Of a stretch of DNA of 64,000 bases, positions 24,040-37,350 are shown piece by piece (the first letter of the stretch is position 1; each line of letters opens with the position of its first letter). The position numbers were made by a program, and so were the translations under genes. Origin of the DNA: Omphalotus guepiniiformis (lineage: Eukaryota; Basidiomycota; Agaricomycetes; Agaricales; Omphalotaceae). The DNA lies in NCBI GenBank assembly GCA_028554645.1, contig JAQOOI010000075.1, positions 868,001 through 932,000 of the forward strand, written 5' to 3'. The notes beneath the pieces are model-generated. The model was given only the letters and a program-made list of their open reading frames with translations. It searched no databases and was not told the origin of the DNA.

Positions 24040-25585
24040 TTACAACAACCCAGCGGCCCTCAAATCTCTCGCAAGCCTAGCCTCCTCTAACATCTGCTGG
24101 CCAGGAATAACAATGGCATGACCATTCTCATCGACATGCACTCTCGGCGCGTTAGCAAACGAAACATCTTGGGCTAAAAGCTCGCGGTGCTCCATGTCAT
24201 CAAAACTGAGGCCAAAGACGGACTCGAGATTGCGTCGCATTTCCAACTCGTGTTCTATATCTTGACGAGTTAGGAATCGGGAACCTGGGGGTGCAGCGGC
24301 AGGGTTGGTAGATGAAGAGGAGGATGAGGATGAGGATGAGTTATTGGCGGGGGTCGATGTGGAGCGGATTGAGGATTCCCAGCGTTTGACACGCCAGAAG
24401 CTTATTGTGGAGGAGAGAAAGAGAATCCAGCCTGAAGAGGATAAATAAGTGGGAGTAGTGCAGGGATTAGATGGTAGAACTTACCGAGAGTCATCAAAAG
24501 GAAGGAGAGCCAGTCGCGAGAAGAGACGCCTGGGATGATTTGCACGTCAGCTGGGTCCTGGATAACACCTGGCTCTGCAGAGGGAGAAGGCGGTATATCG
24601 GAAAAAGGGTCGTTAGGCGGGTTGTTACCACCAACACCAACACCCACAACGTCTTGACCTTGGCCGCCGTCGTCTGTCCAGGCTGTGCGAGAATAGAAAC
24701 CATACTGTATGAGTGTAAGCCCGAGACCGGCGCGAGAGCCATATTTGGCAGCGTGGGAGGTGTGAAGCAGAAAAGTAAGGAGAAAGCCGACGAATTGGAA
24801 GAAGAATGATATGCAGAGGTTGACGAAGAAGACCCAGACGGGTCCTGATGGAAGATCTTCAATGAGCATGCTACCGTCGGGACCTGATTCAGCGGATGGT
24901 ACGGAAGGAGCGTGGACGGTTGTTTCCCAGTAAGGAGGGACAGCGTCAGCTTGAGCAGTTGCATACGACTTAGACCAAGTCAACAACCGGTAAAAAAGAG
25001 GACGGTGGAATGGATACATACAGGTGGTGCATCTTTTTGCATATCCTCGGGAACGAGAAGGATGCTGCCGTTTTCCTCTCGCACAACCTGAGCAGGGACA
25101 GGCTTAGCCATCACATTGGCAAAGACGCCATCATTTTCTGAGCCACCGCCTCGAACGAGCCTTCTGGTGGGCGTTGAGGAGGATGTCGACCCCTCGTCCT
25201 CGGTTGGAACCGGTGCATAATGAGTAGGTAGAATAGCACCCGCTACTCTCTTGAAAATCGAAGGACGAGGGGCAGACCAGACAGACCGGGCAGCTAAAGC
25301 AGCTCTGACAGGAGACGTAGGAAGAAGCCCGTTTGAATTGCCGTAATCGTTGGGTCTTGCGAACTCAGAGGGAGCTGGAGGTGAACCTGGAGGAGGCATA
25401 TCGTAATCTCGCTCGAAATCATATCCACCAGGAGTGACAGGGACAGAAGGTGCATGGAGAACAGAGGAGGCAGCGAGCTCGTTGTGGTTGTCGTCGTCGT
25501 CGTCGTCTGGTGGAAAAGCATCCTGCAATTCAAGTCTGTCGGCCTCCTCCTGGGACGGCAGAGATGAGTAGCGGCCACTGGTCAT
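24040..25585 (-). CDS. Bsd2/NDFIP-family membrane adaptor for Rsp5/NEDD4 ubiquitin ligase
   Basis: A predicted endosomal/Golgi membrane protein of the NEDD4-Bsd2 family, which recruits Rsp5-type ubiquitin ligase and controls metal transporters in yeast. The start at 25585 (MTSGRYSSLPSQEEADRLEL) is chosen over an in-frame ATG at 25609. The N-terminal half is acidic and Pro/Ser-rich. The PPxY ligase-binding motif (DAPPSYATAQ) is built across the intron 24969-25021, with PP from one exon and SY from the next. The family core is LPSGPVWVFFVNLCISFFFQ (TM1), AAKYGSRAGLGLTLIQYGFY (TM2) and, after a disordered insert, WLSFLLMTLGWILFLSSTI (TM3, crossing another intron). The C-terminal tail has a serine run and a conserved HELEMRRNLESVFGL helix, ending DLRAAGLL at the stop at 24040. 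It diverges from the SelO gene, 129 bp away. Confidence 0.88.
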
Positions 25586-25714
25586 GATGAGTGTCAAGCA
25601 AAAAGACAAGCTGACGAGCCTAAATTATGTACAATTATGTAATATCGTATCAGGAGTATAAGCTGTATTACGAGTGATCTTCGGACGTAATTCGGATAGT
25701 CACATACGTCACTC

Positions 25715-28218
<2,504 letters not shown>

Positions 28219-28391
28219 ATGTGTCTTATTTAAATGATTAGTTTTCCCTGTATCAGATAGAAAAACAAATGCATGTACTTTTTTTGCCCATAAGGTTGCA
28301 GAAATTCAAATTCATCAGCTATAATTGCAAGGCTTGAAATAAATGTCTTTTTTTCCGTATTGTGGTACAAGTTACACTGTCTAATGTCCAT

Positions 28392-30134
28392 CTAGGTGGC
28401 ACTTCCAAAGATCTGATAACGCCTGCAGATACTCGGACCAATTTCGTCGTACTGAGCCTTTGTGTGGCAGGAAGTGTAGAATTCCGGCTGTAAGGAGCAT
28501 GTCGGACGACATTAGAAGAGGGGCAGCAAGAAAGTAGTGTCACTTACAAGGGACGCAAGAAGGGAACCACCGAACCAGACCGCATATCTATTACGATGGT
28601 TTTTAGATGATTCCGCAGGGGAAAAACATTCGTAACCACTGACCTTTGACGTTTGTGTGAGATAACGTCAACTTCAACACCAGAGGACTGAAGAATTGAG
28701 ACGTGAACCAGTAATCTCGCGCACAGGAACACAAGACACACACCTTCAGCGCGCTGCCGCTTGCCAGGGCACTAGCGTCGAGTCTACGGTCAACAAGCTG
28801 CTTCAAGTCCCGCTTGAGGCGATTTCCAAAGTGTTGGAACATGGTAGAACCTCCGGATAAGACGATGTTCTGACAAGACAGGTTGAGTTCGTTCCCTTGA
28901 CTCACTGAAGCGACAAGAGCTCACCTTGTAGAGACCACGACGAACATCAATAGGAGACTGCTGAATGACATCATCGACAATTTCCGGAAGAGGCGTAAGG
29001 AAGTCGGAAGAATAAATTTCGGGGTTGAAGAAGATCTCAGGCGCAAGGAAACGTTCATAGCCAACGTCAACGTTATATTTCTAAAACACAAACATTTGTC
29101 AAATTTGGCCATTGTCAAGGCGAAGACAACTCACCCGACCAGTGACACTGTGCTCACCCTCAAATCGTTCAAAGTGCTTGTATGGCTCAGCGTCATATTT
29201 CCTGAACTCCTTCACGATGTCCTGACAAACGTAACTGTAGTTCTCTTTCACCTTTCCTGCAATCCGCAACTGATCTTCTGGGGGAATCGCAGCAGTCTCA
29301 CCTCGCTCTCGCATGAGATTAAGAACGAATTGAGTGATATCACGACCAGCGATGGGAATGTGCTTAATGGCACTCCCAATAACGTATCCTTCAGCACAGG
29401 GGATGACGTGAGTAACACCATCACCTGAATCGATGACGGTGCCAGTCAATGTACGATCGGTGACTCGGTTGGACGACCAGGATGCTGCCAAAGCCAGGAC
29501 GGCCTGCACGGCGATATAGATACCCTTGATATTGAAGGACTCGAAAAAGATTTCAGCCGTTTGTTCTCGGTTTTCCGGGGGATTGAGCGGAGGCTCTGTC
29601 TGTTTGTAAAATAGGTAAAGAGTTGTTTCTAAGGGGTTGCCGACACGTACGAGGAGGAAGTAGTGATCTTCAGGTTCCGCCCTGAGATACTTGAAGATAG
29701 TCTGCTCCCAGTAACGTTCCATGTGATCCCAATTGTCGATCATACCATGACGGATTGGGTAGTGTACGCCATAACCAGGCGTCTTAGCATTTGCTAAAGC
29801 TTCATCGCCGATGAAAAAGTCGAGGTCCTCTACTCCGCGCTTAGATGCAAGATGGCCAGGTTTCGAAGGTATAGCGGGTGCTCGAGATGACTGACTGGCC
29901 GATCCCCGTGTAGCGATCGCTGTAGGGAAGACGCTGTAAAAATGAAACACCCTAAGATCTGATAAAATTGCGATATGGTCGTTTCAAGCTTACAATGAGG
30001 GATCTGAATTTCCGGCGAAACTGTGCACAACCAGTAACAGAAATGAGCAAGATGCAGTCACATCTTGGTACAACTTACCCGACTTTAGAGAACCCGGTAC
30101 CATTGTCGCATATAATGGGAGCTAGATTAGACAT
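28392..30134 (-). CDS. ARP3: Actin-related protein 3, Arp2/3 complex subunit
   Basis: Subunit of the seven-protein Arp2/3 complex that nucleates branched actin filaments at cortical patches and endocytic sites. The start at 30134 gives [19 protein letters not shown], spliced to FAGNSDPSF and VFPTAIATR, the actin-fold phosphate-binding loop. Then [124 protein letters not shown] and the end [13 protein letters not shown] ... [10 protein letters not shown]. These match Arp3 better than actin or Arp2 ([22 protein letters not shown] and the insertion near the C-terminus). All eight or so introns have GT-AG ends. The gene is complete. It converges with SelO at its 3' end. Confidence 0.95.
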
Positions 30135-30519
30135 TGTAGCTGAGCTGAAGGTGCAGCACAGACTGGCTGCTGTGTCGATTCAAGTGAAGCATTGTTGTGA
30201 CGATACTTCCGATCCTAACAAGAGCACCGCCACGCATTGATCCAAAGCAAATCCAAATGGCAAAGAGCACCTCACACGGGTGGAAGTGGGTTATTTATAC
30301 GAAAACGATAAGAGGGAATGAAAGTTGTACGACGATCAGATATCGTTGCGGATGACTACATCCTCGCGGCACATTACTGTAAGTATCAAGGTCAAGAAGG
30401 TACGCAGATGATATTGAAATCCGACTATGTGTTTTCATCGTATTTGTGTAGAGCTCCTCAAACGCAACTATGAAACGAATAATCCTGGCATCAAGACATG
30501 TTTTCGCGCGTTGGCAACG
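30135..30519. other. Promoter of ARP3 and 3' flank of the GATA gene
   Basis: 385 bp without a supported gene; both flanking genes are on the minus strand. Confidence 0.5.
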
Positions 30520-31567
30520 CTACAGCGGTTCATGTTCTGACCTCTTGCTAGTCATTTTCCCCGTCGAATAGGGCGACTGAAGAATAGTATAAGGCGGTTT
30601 TCCTGTTTTGTCTGGTCGTGAGAGACGGTTGTTTCTTTCCCAGAGACCGCATCTGTTACATAGCTGGATAGCTATCGGCATGAAGACTCCATGATATAGA
30701 ATGCTGAGAGAAGGTTACATAGAGTAGTTCCCGGATTCAGCTTCGATCTCCTCCACAGCACGGTTTCTGTAGTCTGGCAGTGTAAGCATCTCCTAGCCTT
30801 GGGCGCATTCGTTGGCACTGTACTCGGCTTGAAGACCGGCGGAGGCAAGGCTTGGGAGTCTACTGTCAAGCACGAAGCACAATTGCGATCTGTCATCTTC
30901 AGATTCAAAACTGTTCTAGAAAACAGAGTTGCAGTTTTGTCGGTGGAAGCCCTGAGCAAATCGGGTAAGTACGATATTCCTTGTACACTGTTATCTGTGC
31001 ACCTTTGTGGCTCAGTTTCGATATAGCCTTCGTCACACTGTGCTTCAAGCCTGAGCTGCGACATATGTCGGTGCCGTTGAAGAGTAGCGCTGTGCCTATT
31101 GTTTCCTGGTTCCTGGTCGTGGCGGCTCCATGTCAAAAGAGGCAGACAATTCCTGCCGTCTAGAACTTGATTGCGAACTCGAGGAATCGTGCTAGCAGTG
31201 CTCTCCTGCTCAACGGCGAAAATGCTGCTAAGGGATAGAGACGTTTCCAGAAAAACATTACTTACAGACAAACTGTCTTGATTGGAATGTTTGTAGGTAG
31301 GCGAGGTTGGCGGTTCGGCGATTTTTGAAGGTACTTCAGCAAGTCATTCACTAGCTTAAGTTTACTAGAATTATTGCACAAACCAGTTGGTTCTCCGTCT
31401 TGAACGTCGATGGCCAGCAGGTCATTTATTGATGGAAGAGTTAAAGAGCTGTCCTGATTGGAAGACCGGCGGCGGCCAGTTCCCGCTGAAAAGAGATCTC
31501 CATCAGTTCTGCAGGGATTCAAGAGCGTCGAAAGCGACAGCTTAAGGGCTCTGCGTTCTGGTGGCAT
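30520..31567 (-). CDS. GATA-type zinc-finger transcription factor with unusual exon junction
   Basis: A DNA-binding regulator of the GATA family. The N-terminal exon (start 31567) is basic and Ser/Leu-rich with SSLTLPSINDLL, a phrase common before GATA fingers in basidiomycetes. A GTAAGT intron near 31219-31263 leads into a ~200-codon frame that carries the first knuckle: RRCLHCQTTETVLWRRSKLN. The second knuckle CNRCGLWERNNRLSRP and a tail ending EHEPL (stop 30520-30522) are in another frame, 59 bp further on. Joining PGTT-LCNRCGLWER restores a perfect C-x2-C-x17-18-C-x2-C finger, but the junction falls in a 9-bp direct repeat and no GT-AG pair gives it. So the gene either uses a non-canonical splice, carries a disabling insertion, or the sequence has an error. 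The middle of the protein has no recognised domain. Target genes unknown. Confidence 0.72.
30655..30722. repeat. 9-bp direct repeats (GTTACATAG) 59 bp apart in the GATA gene
   Basis: GTTACATAG occurs at 30655-30663 and again at 30714-30722 (plus strand). On the coding strand this is CTATGTAAC at both ends of the unit that must be removed to restore the GATA finger. It resembles a target-site duplication around an inserted intron-like unit. Confidence 0.7.
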
Positions 31568-32102
31568 GTGTTGTGCGACTAGTCGCCCTCAGAGTTATCA
31601 GGCAAGTGCGCTAGCTTGTGTAGTGTCGATGAGGCAACGCCCATAACATCGAAGCATGGACAAATTTGGTTGCACCACATCAGAACATGCACTGTACCAT
31701 AGAAAATCTCTAGATCTCATTACGGGGCGCCTCGAGAATCAATCTGTCACCATGCTAGCATCATTTCACTATTTCGTGCGTTTATTGACTTTACTTATAT
31801 TCTTGAGCCAACCACTCACTTCAGAACTATTGTCTCACACTCGTCCTAATGCATTGGAGGAAGGGTGAATGCGCGCGCTTTGAAGTGGAGTTGTTGACAT
31901 TGGGACCTCTTGAATGTTGAGGATCGCGTAAAACCGGACTGGCTGCGGGTATAAGACAAAGAATGGAGCTCTATTCAATTGTAAAGAATTAATTGTGAAG
32001 CAGCCTATCCTATATACTCAGAATGTTGAGGTGGTTACCTACTGTCCACGAAGTATAAACTATCCGTGCCTGTCACAGTCTCGTTTCGCCGAAGCTGCTC
32101 TT
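31568..32102. other. Promoter of the GATA gene and 3' flank of ATG17
   Basis: About 535 bp with no supported gene. A 70-codon plus-strand frame at 31656-31868 has no domain and is taken as chance. Confidence 0.5.
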
Positions 32103-33958
32103 TCACCTGGGGAACAATTTTGTAGTCCGTGAGATTCTCCTCCTACGAGATGGCAATGATGAACCGACCTCAGATATCAAATCACTCGCGATATCTGGTA
32201 GCGCCTCCAAGGACTCGCCGTTCCAAGGTACAACCTCCCATTTTGTGGGAGTATTGCTAATACATAAACAGAGATCTTCTGGCAGATGCGCTCCGTGCTC
32301 TTCGTTGAAATGTTCCCTGACCCGTCTCTCCTCTGAAGCCAATATATGTTAGGTGTTTCTAGCCGAAAATATTGAAACTTTACGCCGACCTTCAGTCATA
32401 GCTTCTAATTGAGCCATCATTCCGCGGACAATATTCTCAGCGGACTCTTTATAGAGACGTCTCCGCGCCAGCTCTAAGATCAGTTTACGAAAAGCCGTCT
32501 GATACGAAAGGAATCGCTGGTGTAGATGCTCCACTGTAAGGAGATGTTGTTGTAAATCGTTTAACCGTTCTTCGCATTCAGCCTCGAGTGTTATTCAGCA
32601 GTAGTATCATTGGTACACAGAGAATCTCCTACCTCGACTGCTTCTTGGGTTTGCACCATTTCCATCATGATCTCGCCGAGTTCGTCGAGATCGTCCAGAA
32701 TGCGCGACAATTTCTGAATGTGCTCGTGACTGGTGGCACGAACAGAGGAGAGCAAATCTCTGTTTCATGATAAAGGACAAATATCAGTGTATCTGATGAA
32801 GTCACGCAAACTATTTAGATCCTAATACTGACTGCGTGACTTGAACGGAATTGAGGCCCTCTTCAAGTTCAGCCATGATGGATGGCAATTCATCTGTATC
32901 ACGATTCATATCTAACAGTGCCGTGAGCAACACATGAAGGTATATCATAAGAAATGACAACCTTGTACATCTTCATCACTAAAGGCTTCCCCAGCTTCAC
33001 TGTCTCGGAGCGCTCCTGCCATCTGGTCGTAGTGTGCTGCTAGGCTCTCCAAATGGCCAGCCATACGAACAATCGCCGAGTCCTGAGAGGCCAGAAGTTG
33101 TTCAATGGCAGGCAGGGAAGCAAGATGTGGGAGAGTGTTGCGGATTGCTGCTATGGTGGTGTTCAACGTTTCGGGATAATCGTGAATCTTCCCCACGACA
33201 TCCTAAAGATAGAGTTGAGGCAGACAGAAGAATATAACGAAGAAACGCATTTACTTCGACAGTGGTACGATCATCCTCCATATTTTCTAGAATGTCGTCT
33301 ATAGCTTGATCATCCACAAAGTCGCGTAATGTCTTCCAATTTCTTCTGTCGACTTGAGGCTTTGCGTTCGGAATTCTAACAGTATCGGAAGGGCTTTGTG
33401 ATAATAAAGTATGACCATTTGGCTGCCTGGTTTCATCCTCGTCTTCAGAGTTCTGACTGCCGAACAAAGAAGACTCTGCAGAAGTCTGGTGAAAGTCAGG
33501 TGGGACGCGCTGGGATCCTAATTCGTTGAGTATGTTGTCTAATGCATCAGACTGTTTGGCTCGTGCAATATCCCATTCCTAAGAGTTGTGAAAGTCAGTC
33601 CGTTCGAGTCACGACTTGCAGGGACAAACGCGTGCACAAACCTGCACTTGTCGGCTGAGCTTGTCGCGCTTCTCCTCGATACTTTTCGCCACAGCAGCTG
33701 CAAGCTGTGATATATAGGAGGTCAGCCTCGTGTAATTAGAAAGTCTAGGGCACATACCTTCAACTGCTCTAGAACATTATCAGTGATCCACCTTACTTTG
33801 GCGTCTAAAACCAAAACATCGACAGAGGCTTGAGCAGATGCATTTGACAGACTATGGGCTTTTGAACAGAGCTGTTCTCCATGATGAAGGGCTTTCTTGG
33901 ACTGCAAGACAAGTGACACGAGATGAGGTTGCTCCGGTGCCGGTGGAGCAGTCATCAT
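32103..33958 (-). CDS. ATG17: Autophagy scaffold protein Atg17
   Basis: Atg17 is the elongated coiled-coil scaffold of the Atg1 kinase complex that organises the pre-autophagosomal site. The start at 33958 (MMTAPPAPEQ) leads to the conserved N-terminus HLVSLVLQSKKALHHGEQLC and VLDAKVRWITDNVLEQLK. Later exons give RRNWKTLRDFVDDQAIDDIL, GKIHDYPETLNTTIAAI, HLESLAAHYDQMAGALRDSE, AGEAFSDEDVQ, MNRDTDELPSIMAELEEGL, DDLDELGEIMMEMV, RLNDLQQHLLTVEHLHQRFL, SYQTAFRKLILELARRRLY and the typical ending LCLCISNTPTKWEVVPW. The pattern of long amphipathic helices without catalytic motifs fits the APG17 domain. About nine short introns are implied, several only approximately placed. Its 5' end is 78 bp from the divergent LysM gene. 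Confidence 0.88.
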
Positions 33959-34036
33959 AGTGTGATCGCAAGCTTACTCCGTGCCTGCTCCGTGTTGCGC
34001 TGAACCTGCATTATACATTCATCTTCTCTTTCAATC

Positions 34037-35101
34037 ATGTCTACTTCCAAGGCGCAGTCTCATATTGTTGTACAGTCAAGTACTGCTCTTTGCCTAGCTT
34101 GCTCGTCTTCTCTACCTCCTCGATTGACCGAAGGCATATTCATCACACCATGCTGCCAACAGCCCATTTGTTCTTCTTGTATATCCTCGAATCCTCGTCT
34201 CGCTCGGTATAACCCTTGTTTAGCGTGTCTTGGAGGCGTAGACGCTGTCGGGCCAAGAAGTAGTCGAGGAAAGGAACGAGATAATCAGGTATCAGCGCAG
34301 AGTGCTAACATTGACGGTGCCGTGCGCGACGAGGAAACGTTTATCTTGGGAGACGACGAAGATGATATGGATGATGAAGTTGTACCCCCTCCACCTTATC
34401 TCGAATCTTCGTCTTCAGCCTCATCTTCCTCGTCTGAGACAGTCACTCCACCCAATGAGCTACTCTCTGGTGCATCACAAATTCAAGAAAATCTCGAGCT
34501 TAAAGTTTCAAATCCCTCTGAATATTATATCAAGCGAGGAGACACTTTGCAAGGCATTGCACTGCGATTTGCTGTAGATGTGAGTCTCTCGTTCACCAAT
34601 CTCCCACAACTATTGTTGAGAATTGGTCTTCAGGGTAGAGAACTTTGTCGACTAAACAAGCTCCCTCCAAGTACTCTCAGCACAACTCCGCACATTCTTC
34701 ATACAAGAACAGTGTTGACACTCCCTCCTTCAGCGAGTTACCTTAACAAGCAAGATCATAGTAGATTGACTAGCGAAGCCCTCGATGAAGAGAACAGAAG
34801 AGCGGTGAGACGAGCACACGAACGAGCCGAGAAGCGTTTACAGACTGTCACTAAAGAGGTAGATTGGAGAGTAGCTAAAGCATATGTTGCTCTCGCCGAT
34901 GACCCAGGAGAAGTGATGAAGTACGACCTGAAAAGAAAGGAGGCAGGATCGTCGACTGCATCGTCCAACTTAGAGGCAATTGCTCTAGATTCTTATCTGG
35001 CCGATGAGGAATGGGAGGCAAGGGAATTGAGAGAGGGCCGTAAACTGTCCATCCCGTCGATCCCCCATCGAGGTCGAAAGGAGGATCAAGATCGGAAATG
35101 A
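34037..35101 (+). CDS. Intracellular protein with N-terminal Cys-rich zinc module and LysM domain
   Basis: No signal peptide is present (MSTSKAQSHIVVQSS). Residues about 19-65 hold four cysteine pairs (CLAC, CC plus a further Cys, CSSC-type, CLAC), spaced like a RING/treble-clef zinc module. An acidic linker with PPPPYLE and a serine run follows. The LysM domain is EYYIKRGDTLQGIALRFAVD, then, after an intron at 34580-34633, GRELCRLNKLPPSTL and HTRTVLTLP. The C-terminal third is a charged helical region (EENRRAVRRAHERAEKRL, VDWRVAKAYVALADDPGEV). The intron is 54 nt, in phase 0 and free of stops, so retention would insert 18 residues into the middle of LysM. LysM usually binds chitin/peptidoglycan outside the cell; this protein resembles the intracellular LysM proteins of eukaryotes whose ligand is unknown. 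Confidence 0.8.
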   Translation: MSTSKAQSHIVVQSSTALCLACSSSLPPRLTEGIFITPCCQQPICSSCISSNPRLARYNPCLACLGGVDAVGPRSSRGKERDNQVSAQSANIDGAVRDEETFILGDDEDDMDDEVVPPPPYLESSSSASSSSSETVTPPNELLSGASQIQENLELKVSNPSEYYIKRGDTLQGIALRFAVDVSLSFTNLPQLLLRIGLQGRELCRLNKLPPSTLSTTPHILHTRTVLTLPPSASYLNKQDHSRLTSEALDEENRRAVRRAHERAEKRLQTVTKEVDWRVAKAYVALADDPGEVMKYDLKRKEAGSSTASSNLEAIALDSYLADEEWEARELREGRKLSIPSIPHRGRKEDQDRK

Positions 35102-35267
35102 TATAGTTGAAAGTAGAGTTTCCTCTCAGCTTGACTATCCTCTTCATATGTACTGTAATTTTACATATAATATATAATATACACGTCTCAAATCATGCAT
35201 GAGTGTAATCCAAGTAAGACGAAGAAATAACAAGTACAAGGTCAGTCATGATCCAACGATTGCAGAG

Positions 35268-37205
35268 CTATCCCAAGAGTCCTTTGACATATTTTAGTAA
35301 TTCCTTGCCCTACACAATGAGAAAGATCAGAATCCAGCAGAACTAACACCTAACATTGTGGTGGCACTCACCCCTCGAGATTTAACACCTTCAACCATCG
35401 CTTCCACACCATCAGTATCGACTTGCATCTCATCTTCAGTAATGACTTGACCAAGCCCAATACCGGCAACCCGTTGCATCCTAGAGAGTTGATGCCTCTG
35501 GGCCATGCCGTATCGCAGCACTACTGTCAGTATCGCCCGCCAACCCTCGAGTGCACCACCGTTGCCGTTCAATGCCGACGACCCGTTAAGTTGTGATGTC
35601 GATGAGCTTGACCGGACATGAGAGTCGCTGAACTGACGGGGTGTATGCATTGACGCAATGGAGGGTGAAGTAGGGAGACTCGGTACGACAGTGGACCGTA
35701 CAACATAAGGGCAATACGAGCGATGTTCCTTGAGCAGATCGAACTGACGCTGCTTAGCAGTGTCCTGAGTGTGTATGGATGTCTCAGTTGGCAAAGTGGC
35801 AAGTTGAGTGGTATCTTTCGGAGGTGCAAAGGCCCATAGGCCCACGCGTCTCTGGCACAGAACACAATGAAGAAGAGAAGTGTCACGCGTTAACGCTATA
35901 GATGCTGCGGTGCGAAGGAGGGGTCTTGAAGCGCTGGGTGTCACTGAAGATGCGCGGGAGAGAGAGGGAGTCTGTGCAAGGGAAGTAGCCCGAGATAGAG
36001 ACGCCGTGCGAGGTCGTTCCGGTGCAAGCGACCAGCCAAACAAAGAGGTAAGTACAGCGGTGGTAGATGGCTCCGAAGATGATGGCTCCGAGGATGGTGT
36101 CCCCTCAGACGAAGGTACAAGGTCATCTCCCGGTAATTGGAATGACGACAGTGTCGACAGCAGCGAATTCAGTTGTGTCGAAGTCTAGTGGAGAATATCG
36201 GAACTTGTTCTTAAAATGAAAGCAGGGTGGGCTCACTAGTGGATGTTTGATCTCTATACCTTGCAGTACTGTATCTAAAGCCAAACCGTTTGTCTTCAGC
36301 TCACGAACGGTGGTGCTCGGCGATTGGAGTGGTATTCGATAAATATCAGCTGATCGAAACTTCAGCTTGCGTTCAAAATTGAATGCGGTAGCTGCGTACC
36401 GTCACATTGCCTTGATCTCCAAGGGCATCCCTTCTTGTGAGCTTCCACAAGGGATACTCGCTGTTTCTCGATCAAGGCGTTCGCTAGAATGCGAATTCAG
36501 TACTCAGGTTTTTCCATAGAGGCCGTTCTCTTACCAGCATCTCGTGTCATTCTATCCTTTCCAACGACCACCCACGAGGCACTGCATATCCCACAGAGTA
36601 GCCTATCCTTCCCATCATTGATCCACCCACACTTGGCCGCCGCTACAGCGTCAATGGTCGGAGGTTTGTTTGCATAGGTCGCTAGTTTGAATGTGGCGAG
36701 ACGAGCCAAAAAGGATGGTATAGATGAAGGTCGGTAATCCGCTAAGGGTGACAATGGTATCGCTGGAGAGCTCGACTCTCTGAAAGGTAGTGCTTTTCGT
36801 GTCCTAGTAGCCGCACGATTTAATATGGCGTTCAAGTGAGGTGTCTTTTGTAATATTGAACTTTCGGAAGAATTTCTGGGGGTTGAAAGAAACGACCATG
36901 CTCTTAGAACACCGATAGCGGTAACAGGTTGCAGAGTTGAACTGACTTGGGGGCGTCGGGATTCTTCGATCTTATACCATATTTTGCAAGTGTTGAATAA
37001 AGAGAACGACTGATGAAGGGTTTTTTCTGCGGTGGAGGCTGCTCAGCACGTTCTTTCGGTGCCACAGCTGCGTCGAGGGACTGAAAGGCATCGTCAAGCT
37101 TTCGCTGTAATGTGCAAGTGCTCAGTCGAGTAGTATTTGTAGCAGAAAGTATCATACCTTTGTGGCGCGGACAGAGGAAGTCGAATTGGATTCGGGGCTG
37201 CTCAT
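35268..37205 (-). CDS. C3HC zinc-finger protein, ZC3HC1 (NIPA) / Rsm1-like
   Basis: A nuclear protein with a BIR-like C3HC zinc domain; relatives are human ZC3HC1/NIPA and fission yeast Rsm1, linked to the nuclear-pore basket and mRNA export. The start at 37205 gives MSSPESNSTSSVRATK, spliced to RKLDDAFQSLDAAVAP. The zinc domain follows LATFKLATYANKPPTIDAVA: AAKCGWINDGKDRLLCGICS with ASWVVV, then across an intron LVEAHKKGCPWRSRQC (His and last Cys). A Ser-rich linker leads to the second zinc-like unit LLHCVLCQRRVGLWAF with LKEHRSYCPYVV, typical of the family's second half (Rsm1). A GT-AG intron joins the last exon KELLKYVKGLLG, stop 35268-35270. Intron placement in the 36230-36500 part is approximate. 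Confidence 0.85.
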
Positions 37206-37350
37206 CGTTGAGGTGGAGGGTGGAAGGAAGGTGAAGGTCCACAGCCACCTTGGGCGTCTATTATAATTACTGAATTTATTTAATTTTCAACCTGAATACG
37301 AAACTACAAGCAATATACAACTTTCTATAACCTTTATTACACTCTGTTCT

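Noticed and set aside
23930..24121. 63-codon plus-strand frame
   Set aside because: Antisense to the conserved C-terminus of the Bsd2-like protein and its 3' flank.
30799..31163. Plus-strand frames with a GTAAGT donor (30966) and a CTCAG acceptor opposite the GATA gene
   Set aside because: The canonical acceptor leads to a stop within two codons, no domain is visible, and the minus strand carries the GATA finger. An antisense transcript cannot be excluded.
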